From NCBI RefSeq assembly GCF_020085105.1, contig NC_058044.1:25417206-25481205 (forward strand): a DNA stretch of 64,000 nucleotides, in the 5' to 3' direction. Numbering within the stretch: position 1 is the stretch's first letter; the number at the start of each line of letters is the position of its first letter. Positions 1 to 9,560 of this stretch are shown here, in pieces. The position numbers and the translations under genes are program-made. This DNA comes from Siniperca chuatsi. Lineage: Eukaryota > Chordata > Actinopteri > Centrarchiformes > Sinipercidae. Under the pieces are notes generated by a model. It was given only the letters and a program-made list of their open reading frames with translations, did no database searches and was not told where the DNA came from.

Positions 1-95
1 CCAAGAGTTAAAAATAACGTCCTTTATGTATCACCACAAAAAGGCCTTTGCCAATGTAAGTGACAGAGTTACAGAGAAAACAGTGGCTGACTCAC

Positions 96-235
96 TTGTA
101 ACAGTTCAGTGTATCTCTCAGGGTCCTTCTCCATCAGAGCTCTTATCTGGCTGTTGTAGTGTTCTGAAATACTCTCCTCCACCGCCACAGTGCAGGCCAT
201 GGCCCCCTCTTTTCCCAGCAGTGCGGTGGATGCAC
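96..235 (-). CDS. coq7: COQ7 exon 4
   Basis: Acceptor ATCCACTCCAG|GTGC and donor TTACAA|GTGAGT bound 140 nt encoding [20 protein letters not shown] and then [20 protein letters not shown]. This completes the phase-1 codon from exon 3. The Glu and His of the VEES...EHYN segment are di-iron ligands in the family. Positions 1-95 are the start of the next intron; no further coding is seen. Confidence 0.93.
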
Positions 236-2021
236 CTGGAGTGGATTAAAAACAAAAGACAAACACAGTTCAGATTTAATAAAGCAACGCCTGACTACAT
301 ATTGCCTAAAAACTGCTGCAGACTTACTAGTGAAATCGGATTCAAGCTCAGCAACCTGTAATAACTTGTTTACACTTTTCAGTACATCAAGTTCTAGTAT
401 GCGGGTGGACAAATGCAACATGAAGACAAAGGCATTTTAGCATTCACCTACATAGGTGAACAGATACAGCTTTAACTTTAAAAACGTTAAATGAAGTATG
501 ATAATAACCCAAACTAAACTATGCTACATTACAAGGAATGCCAATCCAAAACTGTGTCAAAAACCATTATTATTGTACGTATTTAAGTAAGTATAACTTT
601 AGAAACTCTGCTGTATGCTTATGGGCTGTACCAACCTAATACAAACCCAGCGATGTTCCAGAGGGGTAACAGTGCTGTGGGACGAACTCTGTTCTCAGCC
701 AGAATTTCATTGAATTTCTCAAGGTGTTTCTTTTCTTGATCCCACATTTCCTAGAGAAAAACAAACATGAACATGGAGTGCCAAAAATTACACAGTTACA
801 CTCATGCTGAACACACATACAAATGATTCTTTTTTTTTTTTTTTTTTTTTTTAAATCACAAAACAAGGTGCCGTTTCTTTAGTCCAATAGCTATAATTTT
901 AGATGAAACATTAAAGTCACAACCGGCAAGATTTTTAAGTGAAAATACACCCAACTTTCCAGATTCACTCTGTTGACCAAATTAAATTCTAGTGTCAGAT
1001 CATTTATCAGCATACAAGGGACACATTTCATATTTCTACTAAACAGCAACTTCTCTTTCTGTTGAAGACGAGACTAACCCATTAGGATTCCTTCAGTAGA
1101 AAGCATACCAAACCAGCCTCATTGGTAACATTGTTCTTTGTGTAGCTCACATCATTTTTGGGTATTGATCAGTTTTCAAATATTTTGACATTTGGAGCCA
1201 TCAATGTGAACTGTTAAAGAACAGTGATGCATGTTACAAATCAAGTAGAAACTGTTGCCAGTGGACAGAGACATGTGTCACACTCTGTCCATGCCTGGAT
1301 GAGAGGTCCGGTCCTAGATCGACCCAACACTGCCATCTGGCCGGCGTAGATGCGGTTGGCCCCGTATTCACCCGCATGGTCCACGCGCAGGATTCGGTCC
1401 AACATCTCCTTCTCCTCACTGTCGCGTGGGGGCGGGATCACACTGTAAGCACGTGAGCTCCGCTGCAGGGGCACTGTTACATACAGTCTATGGTTACAAC
1501 ACAATAACAAACACGCAACGACACTGAAGCCATAAAGGAATTAGTTTTTGCTCTTTTAAGGACCTCAAGGCTCAAAGTCTTGGGAGCTCAAACATTTGTT
1601 ACACCTGAAACCCTGTATAAGATACTCCAAAAATGTGTTTCGTTTTAAGCTTAGATGCGTTTTGCTTAAAAATAATAGTGTCATGATCATTTGAAGAAAT
1701 TGTTATTGATGGAAATCTACTGTAGCTACATAGCTAGTGATTTATGATCTCCCGTGTTAAAGAAATTATTACTATAACGTTACAACAAACAAAATCTCAA
1801 AGACTGCGGCAACTACCAGTTACCTAACAAGTCTGATGCATTTAAATCCCGACCAGATTAGATAAGTGTTTTTAGCATTTTAGCACTTTAGCTCTGAACT
1901 GTCGCTGCTAAAGTAAACTATGAACGTACTGCTTACCTCTGCAATTTAAACACTGGCGAATCATCGCTGGACCGACAACATTAGACCAGTCATATAAAAC
2001 TGTATGCGCGGCTCTTTGCAT
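96..2021 (-). CDS. coq7: COQ7, 5-demethoxyubiquinone hydroxylase (partial: last exon off left edge)
   Basis: Mitochondrial inner-membrane di-iron hydroxylase of ubiquinone (CoQ) synthesis, converting demethoxy-ubiquinone to demethyl-ubiquinone in the COQ complex. Four exons read on the minus strand: 2021-1937, 1473-1295, 750-636, 235-96. Phases agree at every junction, giving 173 codons; the family is about 217 residues, so roughly the last 45-50 lie left of base 1. The hallmark [22 protein letters not shown] is nearly identical to vertebrate COQ7 in exon 2. Iron ligands are visible as the Glu of DHAGEYG, an E-x-x-H in DQEKKH (exon 3) and an E-x-x-x-x-x-H in VEESISEH (exon 4). The last conserved ligand motif near the C-terminus is outside the window. 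The N-terminus ([12 protein letters not shown]...) is basic with no acid before Asp11, as for a mitochondrial presequence. The exon 2 donor is GC rather than GT. Nearest neighbour ABCC6 is divergent and about 17.7 kb away. Confidence 0.95.
636..750 (-). CDS. coq7: COQ7 exon 3
   Basis: Acceptor TTTTCTCTAG|GAAATG and donor TATTAG|GTTGGT bound a 115-nt exon encoding [16 protein letters not shown] followed by a hydrophobic stretch. It enters in phase 0 and leaves in phase 1, matching exons 2 and 4. It carries the second Glu/His iron-ligand pair of the family. Confidence 0.93.
830..852. repeat. Poly-T tract (23 bp) in COQ7 intron 2
   Basis: Uninterrupted T run on the plus strand (poly-A in the sense of COQ7), inside the intron between exons 2 and 3. 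No retroposon body could be recognised next to it. Confidence 0.9.
1295..1473 (-). CDS. coq7: COQ7 exon 2 (DHAGEYG di-iron motif; GC donor)
   Basis: Acceptor GTAACAG|TGCCC at 1475-1474 restores the frame from exon 1 (codon G|TG). The 179-nt exon carries the most conserved COQ7 block and ends ATCCAG|GCATGG. The frame, and the next exon beginning with the conserved MWDQEK block, force the exon to end at 1295, so the intron starts with GC. The reading frame runs open a further 18 codons into the intron, but those residues do not resemble COQ7. Confidence 0.88.
1937..2021 (-). CDS. coq7: COQ7 exon 1 (start codon, presequence)
   Basis: ATG at 2021-2019 begins an open 85-nt coding exon ending CAGAG|GTAAGC, a strong donor at 1936-1935, phase 1. 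It encodes the basic N-terminal leader. This ATG is chosen because the phase-1 end joins exactly to an acceptor at 1474 and continues into the conserved COQ7 domain. A second in-frame ATG lies 19 codons on and cannot be excluded. Confidence 0.8.
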
Positions 2022-2170
2022 GGTAGTCAGTTTATGGTTTAACTACCTGTGTTACCAAACAAACGTAGAAAAATGTGTGCAAACTGTCATTGAAAATGTC
2101 AGAAGGTGGACGTGGCGCAGGCGTATGACGTAACCGCGTCACGCCGCGCACAACTCTGCCACCATCATGA
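2022..2170 (-). promoter_or_regulatory. COQ7 promoter region with NRF1-like and CRE-like sites
   Basis: This short stretch upstream of the COQ7 ATG is richer in CpG than its surroundings. It holds an NRF1-like GCGCAGGCG at 2115-2123 and a CRE/ATF-like TGACGTAA at 2126-2133. NRF1 and CREB-type sites are common in promoters of nuclear mitochondrial genes, so the placement makes sense. No TATA box is obvious and the start site cannot be set from sequence. Function is inferred. Confidence 0.45.
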
Positions 2171-2464
2171 GCAATCTACAAACAGTCGCAACATTTATAT
2201 GATGTCAGCCTGTAAAACACAACAGTCTCAGGAGGCACTTTTTGATATACGTCTCTTGATAGTGGATTATTGTCTGACTCTGATAGTTTATGGAGTTTTT
2301 GTTGTTGTTTTGTGAGATGTTACATCCAATTGCGTCTGCGTGAATGATGGTTTTACAGCTAAATAAATGTCCCTACGGATTAGTAAAATCACCACGTCTG
2401 CTGTCCAACTGTGGCAGTTGATTAATTTTTCATATTTTGTCGGCCTGTGCAGCTCCAGGGTTTG

Positions 2465-2478
2465 TCACTAGATGGCAT
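2465..2478 (+). promoter_or_regulatory. CTCF-like motif between COQ7 and ABCC6
   Basis: TCACTAGATGGCAT fits the 14-base core consensus CCASYAGRKGGCRS at 12 positions, differing at the first and last. The same 13-base string TCACTAGATGGCA recurs at 45511, on the far side of ABCC6. Binding is not shown. Confidence 0.3.
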
Positions 2479-2744
2479 TACGTTTCTCTAATGTTCATCC
2501 TAAAGACTTAAGCAATGCTCAAATTCACAAATAAACTGAGCTATATAATATTAGTCTATAGAAGTAACAGGTAAATAACAAATCTGTAGGCGTAAAATAT
2601 TTTATGTAAGTTATGGGGACAGTAAATGAAGTAAAAAAAAAAAGGAATACATTTTCATAATGTTTTTAAATATTATTTTCAATATGGATTGCATGAATCA
2701 GAAGGACCCAGAGGGATCTACAGTATAATCATCCATCAAGTCTC

Positions 2745-3238
2745 CAGTGGTGGAATGTAACTACGTACTGTACTTCAGTACAATTTAAAAGTACTTGTAC
2801 CTTACTTGAGTATTTCCATTTTATGCTACTTTGTACTTTTCACTTCACTACTTTTTTTGTAGTTACTAGTTCCTTTGTAGCTTCAGATTATTAATACAAA
2901 ATATAAATCAACTGATATATTATTATGGATTAAGGTACCCAGAAGTATATAAAGTACTTAAATTTAGCCCCATCTTTACCGCCTGCAGCATAAGCGATGC
3001 ATACACATTAATGCATCAATAATTATAATCCAGTGATATAATATATATTATTCTGAAACGGGCCATTCTGCATAGTGGGTACTTTTACTTTTGGTAATTT
3101 AAGAATATTTTGATGCTAATACTTATGTACTTTTAGTCAAGTAAGATTTTGAATTCAGGACTTTTACTTGTAACATAGTATTTTTACACTGTGCTACTTT
3201 TACTTAAGTAAAATATCTGAGTACTTCTGCCACCCTTG
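2745..3238 (+). mobile_element. Non-autonomous hAT-like DNA transposon (494 bp)
   Basis: Begins CAGTGGTGGAATGTAACTA and ends in a decayed inverted end, CTGCCACCCTTG. The body is dense in TACTT/AAGTA, as in a family abundant in acanthomorph fishes. It is flanked by an 8-bp near-identical duplication, CAAGTCTC at 2737-2744 and CTAGTCTC at 3239-3246, the length expected for hAT elements. No transposase frame exists. A truncated inverted copy lies at 51763-52172. Confidence 0.8.
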
Positions 3239-3261
3239 CTAGTCTCTGTAACTGCTTATTT

Positions 3262-3410
3262 CTGTGCAGGGTCAGCATCCTGGACAGGTCACTAGTCAGC
3301 CACAGGGCTATAACAAAACATAAACAAATCCACACTTAACAGGCAATTTAGTGTTCACATAGTTCACCTGGCCTGCATATCTTTGGCCTGTAAGAGGAAA
3401 CCAAGCATTT
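3262..3410 (-). mobile_element. Decayed dispersed repeat / SINE fragment
   Basis: The order of short blocks (GGTCA..TAGTC.GCCACAGGGCT, then CACAGTTCACCTGGCCTGCATATCTTTGGCCTG, here interrupted and mutated) resembles a common fish repeat in the reverse direction. Divergence is high and borders are uncertain. From 3411 to about 4190 I see no gene and no clear repeat. Confidence 0.35.
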
Positions 3411-4334
3411 AAAAGAATAAAGTAAATACAGAAAATTACCTTTTGGCCAGACACTATGCTTTTCTGTGTCAAACAAATCATGAGTGCATCTTTTGTTTAG
3501 GCTTGTTATGTAAGACTAAACCTGACAATAAGGCAATTAAGCGAAGAAAATGAGGGAGTCTGTTGAGCAATCCCAATCATTGTCTGTGGTCTACAGATGG
3601 CAGTGTTGCACAGATTTACCTTGTAAACTCCAGCTTGTCCCAATTTTCATTTTGTCATTTCAGTTTCAGTCAAATATGTGTCACTGCAGTGTGACCCTCC
3701 AAACACAGACAGACAGCATGCAGAACAATTAGATTTCACCTTTTCAAATGCAAAAAAAACCTAAATAACAAAATCTGTGAAAATGTCAGCCTTAAATCAA
3801 AATAGTTTGTGCAGAGCTTCTGCATTATCTGTCACTATCATTCATTTTCATTATAGTAGTCAGCATTATTTAGTAATGCCTATATGACTCCTGTCTTTAA
3901 AGAGCAGAAAAACAGACAAGTCCCTCTGCAATGCACCTAAAATAGTGCTGGGACGCAGGAATCTGTGGAATGATGGGGTTGACTGCTGCAGAGCTGCAAT
4001 GGTCATGAGTAAACAAGGCCAGGACAGTGAATGGAGGGGTGTGTCGGTTTTGTCTTTGTGTGTTTGTGGTGAGACACCGGTTATGTGTTTCCTTATCTGT
4101 CTGTCTGACTGTGGGTGGCTGCACATCAGTACGTGTGGGTTGCCTTTGTCCTCTCTGCGTGAGTGTGTGTGCAGGTCACAGGTGTAGGCGAAGCTGGATT
4201 AACAACAGGGCAAGGTGGGCAATTGTCCTAGGGACCCAAACCTCCAGGGGCCCCAGAAGCCCTGGGTTCACTGCGTGTAATTTAGCTTTTGGTAATTCAA
4301 CTAATTGCTCATTTGTTTTCAGAATTTGCACCAC

Positions 4335-5640
4335 TAAATCAGGATCAAAATCAGAAATACTTTATTGATCCCCGAGGGGAAACTCTTCTGCTACAGCAGT
4401 TCATTATCACGTCAGTGCACACAGGAATAGAAGTACTAGGCAAAAAAATATAATACACTATAATACAGGTTAGAAAATAAATTAAGTACCAAGTGGGTAT
4501 AAGTATAAAATAAAATAAAATACGTGTGAAGTACAAGGTAGGTTTACCGGTTGATGATAATAATATGGTATAAAGTTATAGTGCATGAACTGCCAAGTTA
4601 AGTGTAGCTTATTTATAATGAGACGGAAGATATTGCACAGCAGTAATAGAGGTATGAATAAATATCAATATCAATAAATAGGGAATTTAAGTATATTGCA
4701 CAGGAGTATTAACACAGGATATTGCACAATTATGTCAAGTATTGCATAGATATAATGATCAATGTCCAGTTTAATGACTTAGAGTCAGACAGACTACATT
4801 TTAGAGGGAGGAGTTGAAGAGTTTGATGGCCACAGGCAGGAATGACTTCCTGTGGCGCTGTGTGGTGCATTTTGGGGGGATGCATCTTTCACTGAAGGTA
4901 CTCCTTTGTTTGACCAGCACGTCATGGAGTGGGTGGGAGACACTGTCCAAGATGGCATGTAGTTTGGCCAGCATCCTCCTTTCGGACATCACCGACAGAG
5001 AGTCCAGCTCCACCCCCACAATGTCACCGGCCTTACGGATCAGTTTGTTGAGCCTGTTAGCGTCCGCTACCCTCAACCTGCTGCCCCAACATGCAACAGC
5101 ATACAGGATGGCACTGGCCACCACAGACTCATAAAACATTTTCAGCATTGTCCGGCAGATGTTGAAGGACCTCATCCTCCTCAGGAAATAGAGGCGGCTC
5201 TGGCCCTTCCTGTAAACAGCTTGATTGTTCTTAGCCCAGTCCAGTTTATTATCCATGTGTACTCCCAGGTACTTGTACTCCTCTACAATGTCCACACTGA
5301 CCCCCTGGATGGAAACCGGGGTCACTGGTGCCTTGGCCTTTCGTAGATCCACAACCAGCTCCTTAGACTTTGTCGCATTGAGCTGCAGATGGTTCTGCTC
5401 ACACCATGAGACAAAGTTTCCCACCACAGCCCTGTACATCGCTGCCAGCTTCTCACCCAGCAGTGCTGGCCGGATGGTGTTGAAAGCACTGGAGAAGTAA
5501 AAACACATGATCCTCACCATGCTTGCCGGCTTGTCCAGGTGCGTGTGGATGCGGTTCAGCAGGAAGCACAATATCAACTAAGGTGGGTCCTGTATTATTG
5601 CCTATTGTTGTGGCCGTGTCTTTTAAAGGGGCCATTGGTC
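4335..5640 (-). mobile_element. Truncated L2/CR1/Rex-like LINE (non-LTR retrotransposon)
   Basis: Read on the minus strand, a reverse-transcriptase remnant (5577-4801) is followed by about 460 bases of 3' UTR ending TTTCCCCTCGGGGATCAATA, then AAGTATTTCTGATT, a 3' terminus typical of teleost LINEs of this group. The 5' end is missing, as usual for LINE copies. The clade is named from the RT style (FSSAFNTI and NHLQLNATKSKELVVDLRK-type motifs) and cannot be fixed without a library search. Confidence 0.8.
4801..5577 (-). pseudogene. Reverse-transcriptase pseudogene of the LINE
   Basis: A 258-codon open frame holds RT fragments: FSSAFNTI near residue 30, where the usual Asp of the xDFSSAFNT motif is Tyr; then, after a jump, WCEQNHLQLNATKSKELVVD, EYKYLGV and a C-terminal RLYFLRRMRSF..ESVVASAILYA..CWG block. 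The region between the first block and WCEQNH, where the catalytic YxDD-type motif normally sits, is absent. The copy therefore cannot code for an active RT. The leading Met is not a real start. Confidence 0.85.
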
Positions 5641-5855
5641 ACAATCTAGTTTTAAAGGGGCACTCCACTGATTTTACACATGAAGTTCAGTGTGCTCGTC
5701 ATGGGGAGTACCAAGTTAAAAACTGTGGCTCTGGAGCAAGCTGTCTAAAGTCTAAGAAAATGACCCTGATGATGTAATTTAAAGCTATAGAGTTGCACTA
5801 TGGGAAATGAAGGATCCAGCGTTTTTTGGAGCTTGACCCATATTTGGTACTAAAT

Positions 5856-6393
5856 GCCCTTTCAGACGTGTTTTATACAGTCTATGTTTCAGACACAAAG
5901 CAACAACAGCACCGCTGCGCTCTGAAACCCATTATTTCCAAGGGATTGCACCGCGCAATGACAGCTTTTTGCTTGACCGCACCCAAGCGCTGCGCGCAGT
6001 GACGAATACCCGCCCGAGCAATAGAAACAAGACATCCAGCCATGCACGGAAGGAAAAATGGAGGAAAAGCTAATATTGTGTTTTTCTGAATTCCCTGAGT
6101 TGCACAACACAAGTTTACACTTGTATCGAGACCTCGGGAGGAAAGCCCTATCTTGGAAACACATTTCCAACCAAGTAGGCACATCAGGTTTGTTTTAACA
6201 GGTAGTTTGTAGGTAGGCAATATGTGTAGCCAAACATAGCCTGGGACAGATGCATCTTTGTTGCTGGCAACAACAAAATGACTTAGTAGCACTAGAAGTT
6301 TTGAAAACTACTTTTTTGCTCTGTCTTCCATGACTTCCCCGAACACCTAGCGCTGAACCCAGTGGCAAGCGCAGCTGCGGTGTCTGAAAGGGC
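5856..6393. mobile_element. 538-bp MITE with 12-bp perfect terminal inverted repeats
   Basis: GCCCTTTCAGAC at 5856-5867 is mirrored exactly by GTCTGAAAGGGC at 6382-6393. The inside is unusually CpG-rich (GCGCGCAGTGACG, CCGCGCAATG). There is no coding capacity. A target duplication is not clear, so the superfamily is left open. Confidence 0.65.
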
Positions 6394-6499
6394 CTTTACA
6401 GTCAAGCTATCTCGGTCTCTGCTGCTTAATTTTGACCTTTTTTTAAAGGGGGGGCAGCATAAATGTTGTGAACACAACATTGACATATCATCACCTTTT

Positions 6500-6690
6500 G
6501 GTGGGGGGCTTTTGCCTTTATTTGGATAGTGCAGTTGAGGATAGACATGAAAGGGGTGGGGAGTGAGAGAGAGAGACTGTATGACAAGGAGCACAGAACC
6601 ACAGGCTGGATTCAAAACCAAGTCACTGTGGTAAGGACTTAGCTTTGGTACATGGGGTGCGTGCTGTAAAGGTGAGCTATTGGGGCGCCC
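6500..6690 (-). mobile_element. tRNA-derived SINE with 16-bp target-site duplication
   Basis: The 16-base string CATATCATCACCTTTT occurs at 6484-6499 and again at 6691-6706, exactly bracketing 191 bases. Read on the minus strand the insert starts GGGGCGCCCAATAGCTCACC, which gives an A-box-like TAGCTCA, followed by a B-box-like GGTTTTGAATCC. This is the RNA polymerase III head of a tRNA-derived SINE. The long perfect duplication points to a fairly recent LINE-driven insertion. Confidence 0.8.
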
Positions 6691-8301
6691 CATATCATCA
6701 CCTTTTAAGTTGATACGGTGAACTTGTTAGCCAGTATTCATTCTCTTTTAGCTCTGTTTTTGGATTTTAAGATTTTTTTTCCTCTGAAAACAGCTGCCTG
6801 CCGGAAACGACACTATGAAAGAGATAAGTGTGAACCAAAACAGTGAAGTTGTGGTCCAGACAGCCAAACAATGAGTTGAAACTTGTTATAAAGCTGAGGG
6901 GAGCTGCAGATTTCGGTGATAATTCTCTGTAGGGTCATCACTGCAAGCGACCGCTTTCACATTGTCACATTGTTTTCACATTGTCATTTGATACATGCAT
7001 ACAAATGTATTGATTATAGCCGCTTTAATGTGTGTCTTGAAAGCCTCCCAACTTTGCGGAAGTGCAGACTTAACTGCTGCAGCAGACCTTTAAGACCTTA
7101 ATTATTCTACTTTATATTGTCCTCACATAGTGCACATTCCTAAATAAAATTGTGTTTAGTTAAATTATCCCAAATTTACACACATAGGGATTGTAGTTGT
7201 TTTCTAGGTTTTTTGGCTTATAATGAAGCTACCATTTATAGTCTGCTGTGTGCACTGTAAGTTATGGAGGCGAAAGGGTACATACACAGAGCACAAAGGA
7301 GGGGAGGTGGGGGGCCAAAGGGGGCCTAACAGCAAATTTTTGCCTGGGGCCCCTTAACAGGTTTATCCAGGCATAGGTCGAGGAATCAGGGGATGAACAC
7401 CTAAACATAACTTGATTAACTATGATGTCAAGTCCTGGGGCTTGATGTCTGTGGACAGACTGGAGTGTCTGGCACACTCAGGGCACATAGTTGGAGGATT
7501 TGTGGAGAGAAAACTGAGCCTTTCAACACAAGTGGTTTTCAGAAAGGCTTTGCAGAACTGTCCGACAGGTGTAACGTCTATCCCCAAAGAGCAAACACTC
7601 GCTGTCAGATTACTACATAACGGATATATGAAGTAATCAACATTTAAGTCTAAAATTTGGCAGCGCAACTGAAGGAAGGAAAGACCAAAAGAAAGTGCAT
7701 GTTTTCTTGTACTTGAGTGTGTTGTGACTGATGAGTGGATTAAAGAGCAAACCACAGAGCTGGAGAAAGAGTGAGACTGGCATGACTGTCTATGTACCTG
7801 TATATATGACTGTGTTTGTGTAATGTTTGCATGCATCCATGGACTCATGCACACCCTTGCTCCGAGGCTCTGGTCAGACAGTGCATAGCTGTGGTGGGAG
7901 CAAGGTTAAGCGCCTCTAGACTACAGTGAGTCAACAATGTCTGCTCTCGCTGAGAGAAGACGTGATAGGTCTTGTCTCGTTTGGTCCCTGGCTGGTCTGG
8001 TGGGACACCCAAAGGTTGTGTGTGGGTGTGCGGTGTGCATGATTTTAAGTTAAATTAGTTATTTACCCAGATGTAGAATATATGACAGCAACATGCGTCA
8101 GTGTCTGCACTTACGCACGTAATATTGTTCTTGACAACCCTCTCCTCAAATGTTTTTTTTTTTTTTTAAAGAATGAATTTGGTTAAACGCTTTATGAGCA
8201 GGGCCAGCCTTAGCCTTTTTTAGCCCTTGATGATATTTTGCTTTGGGGTCAACATCTCCATCACTTCAAACTGGAAACTTTCAAAGTCTTGGAATTGGCC
8301 C

Positions 8302-8326
8302 TGTGTGTGTGTGTGTGTGTGTGTGT
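8302..8326. repeat. (TG)n microsatellite, 25 bp
   Basis: Uninterrupted TG dinucleotide repeat in gene-free DNA. The stretch 7376-8420 holds no gene that I can recognise. Confidence 0.95.
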
Positions 8327-8424
8327 AGTGGAGGGCATTTCTCTCGCACTGTAAAGCCCTACACCTACAGTGAAGAAAGCAATGAAAATTGAAATTGCAC
8401 AGGGTGAAAAAAACATGAATTATT

Positions 8425-8850
8425 CTTTAAAAGGGTTCTCCAGCCATTTAGTGTTGCACTTCTATAAAGCTGGGGGACTCCAATGTGAGTGGCAGCACCT
8501 CAGTCCGAGGAGACTTGGCTTGGGAACTGGAGCGTGGCCGGTTCAAATCCAGCACAGACCAGTGAGTACGGAGTGTGAACGGGTAGCTGGAGAGGTGCAA
8601 GTTTACCTCCTGGGCACTGCCGATGTGCCCTTGAGCAAGGCACTGAACCCCTAACTGCTTGGTGCGCCTGACTATGTGGCAGCCCCCTCGCTCTGACATC
8701 TATCCATACATTAATGCATGCGTATAGGTCCTGTTTGTGTATTTCGAGTCTGTGTGTGTACTGTAAAATAACAACAGAGGTAAAAACCCCACACCCCCAG
8801 TTTGTAACGCAGACTTTCTGTTAAAATGTTTGTAGTCTCTTAGCTGTAGT
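8425..8850. mobile_element. Outer repeat with a SINE inserted in it
   Basis: The left edge (AAAAGGGTTCTCCAGCCATT then TAGTGTTGCACTTCTATAAAG) and the right edge (CCCAGTTTGTAACGCAGACT then TTCTGTT) match the two edges of the repeat at 31765-32666 in ABCC6 intron 7. Both copies carry foreign sequence between these edges. The superfamily is not recognised. Confidence 0.5.
8480..8740 (+). mobile_element. tRNA-derived SINE
   Basis: A perfect B-box-like GGTTCAAATCC at about 8539 follows a tRNA-like head. Next comes the CCCTTGAGCAAGGCACTGAA (then CCCCTAACTGCT) block that is frequent in fish SINEs. The surrounding halves of another repeat show that it is nested. Borders are approximate. Confidence 0.65.
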
Positions 8851-9061
8851 GGTTGTTGTTCACTTATGCAATGGGCCAGCCCTGTCCATGTGTACAGTTA
8901 AATGCTCAATTCATAAATATTCTATATCCTCCTATTTCAGTTCAGAGTCATAGTTAGAGGTTGGACTCTATCCCAGGGCAAACATATTCACTTTCACACC
9001 TAAGGAAGAGACTGAGACACTGGAGCATTCAGGGAAATGCACAAGAACACGGGAAGAACAG

Positions 9062-9200
9062 TGGGCCATTAGGGTGATGGCTCAGTAGCACTGTCACCTC
9101 TGTTTGATTATCAGGCCTTGGTCCTTTCTGCATGGATTTTGCATATTCTTCCTGTGTTCCTGCGCAACACCTCTGGGTACACCAAAGAGATAAGCACAGT
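9062..9200 (+). mobile_element. Decayed SINE-like repeat
   Basis: GATGGCTCAGTAGCACTGTC is followed by GCATGGATTTTGCATATTCT and TCCTGTGTTCC, a mutated form of a very common fish tRNA-derived repeat. The opening is tRNA A-box-like. The B box is no longer intact. Confidence 0.45.
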
Positions 9201-9419
9201 TATTATATACTCCTGCCACTACAGCCCCCAACCTGGGATTTAAATACCAGAGTTTTTAAAGCTGGTGTCTGTGGCAACATTCCCGTGCTGGCGCACTGGT
9301 AATGATGCGTTTTAGCCAACCAGCAGTGATTGGTTTGCCACAGCAGAAGCAGGGAGCAAACAAGAGCCATGTAGAGAACGCTGTGATCCGCCATTGCTGT
9401 AAAAAAAAAGGTTCATTGG

Positions 9420-9560
9420 AGAGAATGTTTTATTATTGAGAATTGTTTATTTTTTATTTTGTTAATTATGATTGTACAGTTTGTGTTAATATGCTTTGGC
9501 AACGTTGTATTGTATGCAGTCATGCCAATAAAGCCACTTGAATTGAAATTGAACTCCTAC
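9420..9560 (+). mobile_element. 3'-end fragment of a non-LTR retroelement
   Basis: CAGTCATGCCAATAAAGCCA runs into a short TTGAATTGAAATTGAA tail. A polyadenylation-like signal with a simple-sequence tail is typical of fish LINE/SINE 3' ends. The body upstream is not recognisable. Confidence 0.5.

Larger units (their letters stand above)
4190..7375. mobile_element. Nested composite: old repeat split by LINE, MITE and SINE insertions
   Basis: The left edge (GCTGGATTAACAACAGGGCA, then a GGGCCCC-rich stretch) and the right edge (GGGGCCCCTTAACAGGTTTA then TCCAGGC) look like diverged inverted ends of one element, now 3.2 kb apart. Between them sit a LINE (4335-5640), a 538-bp MITE (5856-6393) and a SINE with its own target duplication (6484-6706). 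The outer element is inferred from these ends only; its family is not recognised. No host gene is seen in this interval. Confidence 0.35.

Noticed and set aside
1463..1473. Alternative COQ7 exon 2 acceptor at CCCCTGCAG|CGG
   Set aside because: It looks a better acceptor by itself but gives the wrong phase with exon 1 and would destroy the conserved COQ7 frame.
1241..1510. COQ7 starting inside exon 2 at about 1510
   Set aside because: There is no ATG there (the codon is TTG), and an upstream ATG exon with a good donor joins in phase to an acceptor at 1474.
2106..2315. 69-codon plus-strand frame next to the COQ7 promoter
   Set aside because: No similarity, no splice or poly-A signal, and it overlaps promoter-like sequence.
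4801..5577. A functional retrotransposon protein
   Set aside because: The palm segment with the catalytic Asp pair is missing and the first Asp motif is mutated to Tyr.
6292..6693. 133-codon minus-strand open frame
   Set aside because: Crosses a MITE end and a SINE; composition follows those repeats.
8530..8560. A tRNA gene, because of the GGTTCAAATCC box
   Set aside because: No full cloverleaf can be drawn; the box belongs to a SINE head.
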